From contig JAHFGZ010000040.1 in the NCBI GenBank assembly GCA_023247155.1, positions 1-8,989 on the forward strand: a stretch of 8,989 bases of DNA, given 5' to 3'. The translations under genes and the position numbers were made by a program. Origin of the DNA: Candidatus Omnitrophota bacterium (lineage in GTDB: Bacteria; Omnitrophota; Gorgyraeia; Aquiviventales; Aquiviventaceae). Within the stretch, counting starts at the first letter, position 1. The number at the start of each line of letters is the position of its first letter. The notes beneath the pieces were generated by a model. That model saw only the letters and a program-made list of their open reading frames with translations, was not told where the DNA came from and did not search any database. Below, piece by piece: positions 1 to 5,007 of the stretch.

Positions 1-59
1 GCCGCTTCATCGAGCAGCAAAAAATCCCCACCGACATGACGTTCGTGGGGATGCCATGA
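1..59 (+). CDS. 3' end of an unidentified rightward gene (partial)
   Basis: Reading from base 3 gives 18 codons and a TGA at 57-59, ending in RFIEQQKIPTDMTFVGMP. I do not recognise the family. Support is compositional: 15 of 18 third positions in this frame are G or C, as in the other genes here, and this bias disappears right after base 59, where a coding end would be. The minus-strand frame that shares the same third positions is also open, so the frame call is not secure. If real, the gene converges on the leftward tRNA-Leu gene. A short minus-strand ORF (7-84, 25 codons) follows the promoter-like site at 92-120 and is the main competing reading, but its codon composition is poor. Confidence 0.35.
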   Translation, partial: RFIEQQKIPTDMTFVGMP

Positions 60-91
60 CCACAAGCCCTTGCGCCGAACTCATCGCACAC

Positions 92-120
92 ACACTACCA
101 ACTGGGTTGCGCCTTGTCAA
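92..120 (-). promoter_or_regulatory. sigma70-like promoter pointing left, just past the tRNA-Leu 3' end
   Basis: On the minus strand a perfect TTGACA (115-120) is followed after 17 bases by TAGTGT (92-97). An ATG lies 7 bases past the -10 box (82-84), but it opens only a 25-codon ORF (7-84). The target is therefore unclear. It may drive a small leaderless ORF, an RNA antisense to the gene ending at base 59, or something beyond the window. The match could also be chance, although the other clear minus-strand promoters in the window share the same perfect -35 box. Confidence 0.4.
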
Positions 121-143
121 TAAGGAAAGTGGAAAAGAACAAG

Positions 144-225
144 TGCTGGGAGAGGGATTTGAACCCTCACGCCTTTCGGCATATGGCCCTCAACCATACG
201 TGTCTGCCAGTTCCACCATCCCAGC
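144..225 (-). tRNA. tRNA-Leu (anticodon GAG)
   Basis: The minus strand folds into a complete class II tRNA. The 7-bp acceptor stem is GCTGGGA (219-225) with TCCCAGC (145-151), and the discriminator A is at 144. The D-arm begins TGGTGGAACTGGCAGACAC, typical of leucine tRNAs. The anticodon stem TATGG/CCATA (194-198 and 182-186) encloses the loop TTGAGGG, with anticodon GAG at 189-191. A long variable arm with a GCC-GAAA-GGC hairpin follows, then a T-arm GAGGG/CCCTC around TTCAAAT. GAG reads CUC and CUU leucine codons. The 3' CCA is not encoded (the next genomic bases read CTT), so it must be added by the CCA-adding enzyme. I see no convincing promoter directly upstream, so it may be transcribed with ilvD or from an unrecognised promoter. 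Confidence 0.95.
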
Positions 226-260
226 TTAGTCGCTCGCTGACGCAATTGATGGCTCGCTCC

Positions 261-292
261 ATAGGAGGGGGAACCGAGGTTCCCCCTCCTAT
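261..292. repeat. perfect 15-bp inverted repeat between ilvD and tRNA-Leu
   Basis: Bases 261-275 (ATAGGAGGGGGAACC) are the exact reverse complement of 278-292, with only GA between them, giving a very stable hairpin. It lies 34 bases past the ilvD stop and 35 bases before the tRNA 5' end. The position suits a transcription stop or RNA processing signal, but there is no T-run after it on either strand, so it is not a canonical intrinsic terminator. The 11-mer TCCCCCTCCTA of its right arm (281-291) occurs again at 350-360, inside the 3' end of ilvD. This suggests a dispersed repeat, or an alternative hairpin pairing 262-272 with 350-360. Confidence 0.75.
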
Positions 293-326
293 TGGTCGGC
301 CCAAAAGGAAGATGCTTGGAGGGTCA

Positions 327-2042
327 TCAAGACGCGGGCCTCCCTGGTCTCCCCCTCCTACCAACGCCGTGGAAACCGGTGACGGCGCCTTCCGACGCTG
401 ACGACACGAGCTGGGCGTATTTGGCCATCACCCCGCGGGTGTAGGGTGGCGCAGGCGGATGCCAGCGCGCGCGCCGCGCCGCCAATTCCTCGTCGGAGCA
501 TCGCACGTCCAGCCGGCGGCGCGGAATGTCGAACGTGATCGGATCGCCATCCCGCACCAGCGCGATCGGGCCGCCCATCGCCGCCTCAGGGGCAACGTGC
601 CCCGCCATCAGGCCGCGCGTCGCGCCGGAGAAGCGCCCGTCGGTGAGCAGCGCGACCGACCGGCCGAGGCCCTGGCCCACGATCGCAGCCGTCACGCCCA
701 GCATCTCGCGCATGCCCGGTCCGCCCTTCGGGCCTTCATAGCGGATCACCACCACGTCGCCCGGCTTGATCCGCCTCCGCTGCACCGCGGCGAACGCATC
801 CTCCTCGCAGTCGAACGCGCGGGCCCGCCCGCGGTGGCGCATCGGCTCATGGCCGGTGATCTTCACCACGCAGCCGTCGGGCGCGAGGTTGCCCCGGAGG
901 ACCACCAGGCCCCCGGTCGGCTGCAGCGGCTTGGAGGCGGGGCGCACGACCGGCTGCCCCGGCGTCTCGGAGGCGCGACGCGCCTCCTCGCCGATCGTCC
1001 GGCCCGTCACCGTCAAGCACCCCGGGTGGAGGCGGCGGGCCTGGAGCAGCCGTTTTGCCACGAGCCCCACGCCGCCCGCCTCATACAGGTCGGTGGCGAC
1101 GAAGCGCCCCCACGGCTTGAGGTCGGCCAGGAGCGGCGTCTTGCGGCTGATGCGGTCGAAGTCATCGATGGCCAGCGGCACGCCCGCTTCCCGGGCGACC
1201 GCCAAGAGATGCAGGACGCTGTTGGTGGACCCGCCGGTCGCCGCCACCGCGGCGATGGCGTTCTCCAGCGCGTGGCGGGTCACGATGCGGCTCGGCCGCA
1301 GGTTGCGCCGCAGCAGCTCCATGACCAATGTTCCCGCCTCGAAGGCCGCGTCGTCCTTCGCCGGGGCCATCGCCGGCACGCTCCCGCTCCCCATCGGGGA
1401 GATCCCGAGCACTTCGAAGGCCATCGCCATCGTGTTGGCGGTGAACTGGCCGCCGCACGCCCCGGGCCCCGGGCAGGCGCGGTCTTCCAGCTCATGCAAG
1501 GCGCCTTCGCTCATCCGGCCGGCGGCGCACGCGCCGACCGCCTCGAACACGTCCTGGATCGTGACGGCGCGCCCATCCACATGCCCGGGCGCGATCGAGC
1601 CGCCGTAGAGCATGAGCGAAGGCAGGTTCAGCCGGATGAGCGCCATCACCGTGCCGGGGATCGTCTTGTCGCAGCCGGAGAGCGCGACCACCCCGTCGAA
1701 GAGGTGGCCGCGCGCCACCAGCTCGATGGAGTCCGCCACCACCTCGCGGCTGACAAGCGAGGCCTTCATCCCTTCCGTGCCCATGCTGATCCCGTCCGAC
1801 ACGGCGATCGTGTTGAACTCGATCGGCGTGCCGCCGGCCGCCCGCACCCCGGCCTTGACCCGCTCCGCCAAGCGCCGCAGGTGGATGTTGCACGGCATGA
1901 CCTCGATCCACGTGTTGGCGATGCCGATGAGCGGCCGCCGCAGGTCTGCATCGGTGAGCCCCACCGCCTTCAGCATCGCCCGGGCCGGCGCCCGGTCGAT
2001 CCCCTCAAGCAGCGTCCGGCTCGGCAACCGTTGAACGGCCAT
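327..2042 (-). CDS. ilvD: dihydroxy-acid dehydratase
   Basis: 571 residues, full length. It dehydrates 2,3-dihydroxy-isovalerate and 2,3-dihydroxy-3-methylvalerate to the 2-oxo acids, the third common step of valine and isoleucine synthesis. It also supplies 2-oxoisovalerate for leucine and pantothenate. Three iron-sulfur cysteines are visible: C51 (MPCNIHL), C124 (SGCDKTIPG, whose K126 is the usual carbamylated Mg ligand) and C196 (GPGACGGQFTANTM). The active-site serine is S472 in DGRFSGATRG. The ACGG/TANTM form and the length of about 570 match the plant/mycobacterial [2Fe-2S] type rather than the longer E. coli enzyme. The ATG directly follows the cobO stop (TAG then ATG, no gap), with a weak AGGG about 12 bases upstream, so translational coupling is likely. 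Oddity: family members usually end near SSASEGAVT, whereas this one runs on for 16 Gly/Arg/Pro-rich residues encoded partly by a copy of the repeat 11-mer. Confidence 0.96.
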   Translation of the reverse strand: MAVQRLPSRTLLEGIDRAPARAMLKAVGLTDADLRRPLIGIANTWIEVMPCNIHLRRLAERVKAGVRAAGGTPIEFNTIAVSDGISMGTEGMKASLVSREVVADSIELVARGHLFDGVVALSGCDKTIPGTVMALIRLNLPSLMLYGGSIAPGHVDGRAVTIQDVFEAVGACAAGRMSEGALHELEDRACPGPGACGGQFTANTMAMAFEVLGISPMGSGSVPAMAPAKDDAAFEAGTLVMELLRRNLRPSRIVTRHALENAIAAVAATGGSTNSVLHLLAVAREAGVPLAIDDFDRISRKTPLLADLKPWGRFVATDLYEAGGVGLVAKRLLQARRLHPGCLTVTGRTIGEEARRASETPGQPVVRPASKPLQPTGGLVVLRGNLAPDGCVVKITGHEPMRHRGRARAFDCEEDAFAAVQRRRIKPGDVVVIRYEGPKGGPGMREMLGVTAAIVGQGLGRSVALLTDGRFSGATRGLMAGHVAPEAAMGGPIALVRDGDPITFDIPRRRLDVRCSDEELAARRARWHPPAPPYTRGVMAKYAQLVSSASEGAVTGFHGVGRRGRPGRPAS

Positions 2043-2600
2043 CTAATAGTCGATCCCTAATTGCGCGGGGATCCTTCGCTGCCAGGGGTGCTTGACCTCT
2101 CCCATCTGCGTCACCAGGTCCGCCCGGTCGATGAGCGCCTGCGGGGCGTTGCGTCCCGTGAGCACGAGGTGGATCGCCGGGGGCTTGGCATCCAGCAGCC
2201 CCAGCACCTCCTCCAGGCTGATGAGCTGCACGCCGGCATAGTCGATGGCGTAGATGAGCTCATCCAGCACGATGAGGTCGTACGCCCCGGAGGTGATTCG
2301 CTCCCGTGCAACCCTGAGGGCGTCTTTCGCTGCGGCCAGGTGCTCCTCAAACGGTTTGTTGTCGCCCATGTGCTTCACGAACCCGCGGCCCAATTGGAGC
2401 ACCTCAAACTGCGGGGCGAGGCGCTTGCCCATCTCCACCTCGCCGTACACGACCGGCCAGTCGCCCTTGAAGAACTGGATGACGAGCACGCGCCAGTCGT
2501 GGCCGAGGGCCCGCAGCGCCATGCCTAACGCCGCGGTCGTCTTCCCTTTGCCGGGACCGGTATAGACAATGACGAGGCCGCGGCGATTCGTAGGGGGCAT
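2043..2600 (-). CDS. cobO: corrinoid adenosyltransferase (CobO/BtuR/CobA type)
   Basis: 185 residues. It transfers the 5'-deoxyadenosyl group of ATP to reduced cob(I)alamin or cobinamide in the cytoplasm, giving adenosylcobalamin during B12 synthesis or salvage. The N-terminus has a P-loop, GPGKGKTT, at residues 15-22 in the family's usual place. VLDEL (111-115) is the Walker B-like segment, LTGRNAP (147-153) is a family motif, and the end HPWQRRIPAQLGIDY matches the conserved C-terminus. No upstream SD is evident: the ATG is preceded by ACCGCC, and the predicted transcript start lies only about 12 bases upstream. The gene is first of a two-gene unit with ilvD. No cobalamin riboswitch can fit, since the leader is only about a dozen bases. 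No other B12 gene lies in the window, so this fits salvage or a scattered pathway. Confidence 0.94.
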   Translation of the reverse strand: MPPTNRRGLVIVYTGPGKGKTTAALGMALRALGHDWRVLVIQFFKGDWPVVYGEVEMGKRLAPQFEVLQLGRGFVKHMGDNKPFEEHLAAAKDALRVARERITSGAYDLIVLDELIYAIDYAGVQLISLEEVLGLLDAKPPAIHLVLTGRNAPQALIDRADLVTQMGEVKHPWQRRIPAQLGIDY

Positions 2601-2618
2601 GGCGGTGAACTGAGCGTC

Positions 2619-2647
2619 AGTGTAACAGACGTCCCCAACCGTGTCAA
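2619..2647 (-). promoter_or_regulatory. sigma70 promoter of cobO-ilvD
   Basis: On the minus strand a perfect TTGACA (2642-2647) and TACACT (2619-2624) are separated by 17 bases. The predicted start is near 2612, leaving a leader of about 12 bases before the cobO ATG at 2600. It lies between the large palindrome (2672-2724) and cobO, and there is no room for a riboswitch or attenuator. Confidence 0.75.
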
Positions 2648-2671
2648 TGCACCGTCGCTGAGACGCCCGCT

Positions 2672-2724
2672 TTCAAAAGTGACAGTCACTTTTCGCCGCA
2701 CGAAAAGTGACTGTCACTTTTGAA
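2672..2724. repeat. 24-bp perfect inverted repeat whose arms are themselves palindromic
   Basis: Bases 2672-2695 are the exact reverse complement of 2701-2724, with the 5-base spacer CCGCA. Each arm contains a second palindrome, AAAAGTGAC-N-GTCACTTTT (2675-2693 and 2703-2721), so the DNA can form one large or two small hairpins. The right arm covers the panE stop codon (2714-2716) and its last two codons. Possible roles are a transcript end or stabilising structure between panE and the cobO promoter, or a REP-like element (the kind mobilised by RAYT transposases) that inserted at the gene end. It lacks the GC stem plus T-tail of a classical terminator. Structure is certain, function is not. 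Confidence 0.85.
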
Positions 2725-3670
2725 CGACGCCGAGGAACTGTTCTTTAGCGTGGACCAGGCGGGTCACGAGGGCGTTCGCGGGCACGGCCAGCTTGGCCTG
2801 CTGGGCCAAGCGCACGATTGCGCCGTTGAGCGACTCGATCTCCGTCGGATGGCCCCGGCGCACATCCTGGAGCATCGAGGACTGGTGCGCGGCCGTATCG
2901 GGGATGAGCCGCGTGAAGAGCAGCTCCCGGTAGGCCTTCGCGGTGGCGGGCTTCAGCTTGATGCGGTGCGCGGCGGCGACCCGGTAGGCCTCCTCGATGA
3001 CAGCGGCCATGACGCGGCGGGCCGGTTCGCGCTCGAGCAGCCTGCCGTAGGGCGCCTCGAACAGGGTCGAGAGGCCGTTGAGCGCGCAGTTGTAGAGCAC
3101 CTTGGCCCACAGCTCGATGAGGATCGACGCCGTGGCGCGGCTGGGGATCCCGCTCGCCTGCAGCGCAGCGGCCAGCTGCACCGCCCGCTCCCTGGGAAAG
3201 CGCGGGTCCGGGGCGCCGACGAGCACGTCGTCGGCGCAGACGGTGACCCGCACCGCACCCGGCTCCAGATCCGCCCCGAAGATCACCCGGCCCAGCGCCA
3301 CGCGCGCCGGCGCCACCGCCTGGGTCAACGCCTCGTAGTTCCCCAGGCCGTTCTGAAACGCGCACACGAGCGACGCGGGGGACCCCAGCAAGTCGGGCAG
3401 GGGTGTTGCCGCCTCAGCCGTCTGGTAGGCCTTCACGCAGACCAACACCCAGTCGAACCCCGGCCGCCGCTCGACCTCGTCGGGATCGGTCGCGACCGCC
3501 AGGGTGGTGACGCGGTGCTCGCCCCAGAGGCCGGTGATCGTCAGGCCCTGCCGACGGACCACGTCGAGATGCCAGGCCCGCCCCAGGAGCGTCACGTCAT
3601 GACCCGCCTTGGCGAGGAACCCGCCGAGGACGCTCCCCACCGCCCCGGCTCCCATGACGAGGATGCGCAT
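2714..3670 (-). CDS. panE: 2-dehydropantoate 2-reductase (ketopantoate reductase family)
   Basis: 318 residues, normal length. The family reduces 2-dehydropantoate to pantoate with NADPH in pantothenate/CoA synthesis. The N-terminal Rossmann motif is GAGAVGS (7-13), followed by LLGR where the NADP phosphate is bound. VKAYQ (79-83) and QNGLGN (106-111) match family motifs. In the C-terminal domain IELWAKVLYNCALNGLST carries the likely catalytic lysine K190 with N194 and N198, and HPTEIESLNG carries E277, equivalents of E. coli K176 and E256. The ATG is 13 bases past the DUF1802 stop with no strong SD, so it is the last gene of the MBL-DUF1802-panE operon. Its final codons and stop lie in the large inverted repeat. 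No panB or panC is nearby, and paralogues acting on other 2-oxo acids exist, so pantoate synthesis is likely but not certain. Confidence 0.88.
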   Translation of the reverse strand: MRILVMGAGAVGSVLGGFLAKAGHDVTLLGRAWHLDVVRRQGLTITGLWGEHRVTTLAVATDPDEVERRPGFDWVLVCVKAYQTAEAATPLPDLLGSPASLVCAFQNGLGNYEALTQAVAPARVALGRVIFGADLEPGAVRVTVCADDVLVGAPDPRFPRERAVQLAAALQASGIPSRATASILIELWAKVLYNCALNGLSTLFEAPYGRLLEREPARRVMAAVIEEAYRVAAAHRIKLKPATAKAYRELLFTRLIPDTAAHQSSMLQDVRRGHPTEIESLNGAIVRLAQQAKLAVPANALVTRLVHAKEQFLGVVQK

Positions 3671-3683
3671 CGGGACGCGCAGG

Positions 3684-4271
3684 CTAGGAAGGCAAGAGAG
3701 GCTGGAGGGCTTGCAGGCGGCGCTGGAAGGCCGCCTCGTCGAGCACCGGCACCGCCCCCGCGACCGGGAGCGGCACCTCCAGGTCCACCCACGAGGTGCA
3801 CCCGGCGTACCGGGGCGCCGCGGTCAGAACCTGGGAGGACGGCAGCCGAAAGACGCGGACGACGACGATCGTCACCGGCTGGTCCGGCTGCCACTTCAGC
3901 CGCTGGGTGAGGAACGCGTCGTTGTAGATGTGGAAGGACTCAAGCCGCTGGATCATGGCCGGGTCGCTTGACTGGACCGACGAGCCCGCCACCCCAACGA
4001 GGTCGATGCGGATCTGGCCGTCAGGCGCGCGGCGTTGCCGCGCCTCCTCGAAATACCCGCGATACGGCGGGCGCAGGTAGTTGACCGCCTGGTGCTCGAA
4101 GGTCGGGTAGAAGGCAAATGCCGGCGCGGCGAGCTCGAACCCCCTGCCCGGCTCGATGAGCCCGCCCTTGCGGATGAGCACGAGCTGCTCCCCGCGCGCC
4201 ATCGCCTCCAGCACCGTGGCCCACTCCTTGAGGGCGACCGCGCAGGCCGAGGGAAGCTGGACCGCGCTCAT
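3684..4271 (-). CDS. DUF1802 family protein, function unknown
   Basis: 195 residues. The N-terminal segment, with ALKEWATVLEAMARGEQ, LVLIRKGGL, then GRGFEL and FAFYPTFEHQ, is the signature of the DUF1802 family as I recognise it: small soluble proteins of unknown biochemical role. There is no signal peptide or membrane segment. A second half with short hydrophobic strands (VTIVVVRVFRL, CTSWVDLEVPLP) follows, and the C-terminus is Leu-rich. The start overlaps the stop of the upstream hydrolase as ATGA (4268-4271), so translational coupling is likely, and panE begins 13 bases after its end. The operon context suggests a role connected with the hydrolase or metabolite handling, but that is inference only. 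Confidence 0.82.
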   Translation of the reverse strand: MSAVQLPSACAVALKEWATVLEAMARGEQLVLIRKGGLIEPGRGFELAAPAFAFYPTFEHQAVNYLRPPYRGYFEEARQRRAPDGQIRIDLVGVAGSSVQSSDPAMIQRLESFHIYNDAFLTQRLKWQPDQPVTIVVVRVFRLPSSQVLTAAPRYAGCTSWVDLEVPLPVAGAVPVLDEAAFQRRLQALQPLLPS

Positions 4272-4912
4272 CTCCCCATGACGCGCAGGAAGTCCTGCAG
4301 GGTCGGGATCTGCAGGAAGGGGTTGGTGCGCTTCTCCGCCCCAATGGTGGAGGTGGGCGACTCGGCGTAGTGGTGCCCCGGATACAGGATGGTGGCCTCG
4401 TCGAGCGGCTTGAGCGTGTTCGCGAGGCTGTCGTACAGCGCCGCCGGGTCCCCCCCGGGGAGGTCGCAGCGCCCGCAGGCCCGGATGAAGAGCGTGTCAC
4501 CGGAGAACAGGCGGCCGTTGACGAGCAGGCATTGGGAGCCCGGCGTGTGGCCGGGCGTGTGGAGGAGGGTCACCGGTAGCCGGCCGACGGGGATGGTGTC
4601 GCCGCCGCCGACCGGCTTCAGGCTCGAGCGCGCGATCGACAGGTGCGGCGCGTCGTCGCGATGGACGTGGACCGGCACGTCCGCCGCCTGCAGCAGCTCC
4701 GCGAGGCCCATGACGTGGTCGAAGTGGTGGTGGGTCACGAACGCCTTCGTCAGGCGGTAGCCGTCCTGCGCCGCGGCGTCGAGGATCCGCGGCACTTCCC
4801 AGCCCGGGTCCACGACCGCCGCCTCGCGGGTCGCCGGGTCGCCGATGAGGTACACGAAGTTCTGCATCGGCCCCAGCTCGAGCTGCTTGAGGTACACGTC
4901 CGGTTCGCTCAT
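4268..4912 (-). CDS. metallo-beta-lactamase-fold hydrolase (glyoxalase II/YcbL-like)
   Basis: 214 residues, cytoplasmic. The full di-metal site is visible: H61, H63, D65 and H66 in THHHFDH, H122 in HTPGHTPGS, D139 in FSGDTLF and H180 in YPGHHY. The segment GRCDLPGGDPAALYDS and the end GAEKRTNPFLQ are typical of hydroxyacylglutathione-hydrolase-like MBL proteins. At about 214 residues it lacks the C-terminal helical domain of classical glyoxalase II and resembles the short YcbL-type enzymes, so a thioester or related substrate is plausible but unproven. A persulfide dioxygenase-like role cannot be excluded. It is the first gene of the operon and its stop overlaps the DUF1802 start by 4 bases. 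The ATG at 4912 lies only 9 bases past the -10 box, so the message probably has almost no 5' leader. Confidence 0.9.
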   Translation of the reverse strand: MSEPDVYLKQLELGPMQNFVYLIGDPATREAAVVDPGWEVPRILDAAAQDGYRLTKAFVTHHHFDHVMGLAELLQAADVPVHVHRDDAPHLSIARSSLKPVGGGDTIPVGRLPVTLLHTPGHTPGSQCLLVNGRLFSGDTLFIRACGRCDLPGGDPAALYDSLANTLKPLDEATILYPGHHYAESPTSTIGAEKRTNPFLQIPTLQDFLRVMGR

Positions 4913-4921
4913 GGCAGCGCT

Positions 4922-4950
4922 ACTGTACGGCCAAGCACGTCGGATGTCAA
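4922..4950 (-). promoter_or_regulatory. sigma70 promoter of the MBL hydrolase-DUF1802-panE operon
   Basis: On the minus strand a perfect TTGACA (4945-4950) and TACAGT (4922-4927) are separated by 17 bases. Only 9 bases (4913-4921) separate the -10 box from the ATG. Transcription should therefore begin about 2-3 bases before the start codon, giving an effectively leaderless mRNA without an SD. Confidence 0.75.
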
Positions 4951-4992
4951 CAGCGCCGCCCGCCGCGTCACCCGTCTGCCGAGCGCTGGGCG

Positions 4993-5001
4993 TGTTAGAA
5001 T
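4993..5001 (+). promoter_or_regulatory. extended -10 promoter of the RlmI-type gene
   Basis: TGT followed by TAGAAT (4996-5001) forms an extended -10 element. No good -35 exists at the right distance (the bases near 4972-4979 read CCGTCTGC), which an extended -10 can compensate for. Only 6 bases (ACCGCC) lie between it and the ATG at 5008, so the start point would fall at or next to the start codon. It is divergent from the MBL operon promoter within a 95-bp intergenic region. Confidence 0.6.
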
Positions 5002-5007
5002 ACCGCC

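Noticed and set aside
60..225. Phage or island integration site at the tRNA-Leu 3' end
   Set aside because: No integrase gene and no second copy of the tRNA 3' end are seen in this window. The sequence to the left is too short to judge.
261..292. Intrinsic terminator of ilvD
   Set aside because: The hairpin is strong but no T-run follows on either strand, so it is reported as a repeat with a possible end function.
459..2060. Long rightward ORF of 533 codons opposite ilvD
   Set aside because: It is a mirror of ilvD caused by high GC. Its protein is Arg/His/Ala-rich with no motif, while the minus strand encodes a complete IlvD.
2601..2671. Cobalamin riboswitch upstream of cobO
   Set aside because: The promoter boxes at 2619-2647 leave a leader of only about 12 bases, and no B12-box-like sequence or space for the structure is present.
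2720..3910. Rightward ORF of 396 codons opposite panE and DUF1802
   Set aside because: It spans two recognisable minus-strand genes and has low-complexity Arg/Pro/Gly composition without domains.
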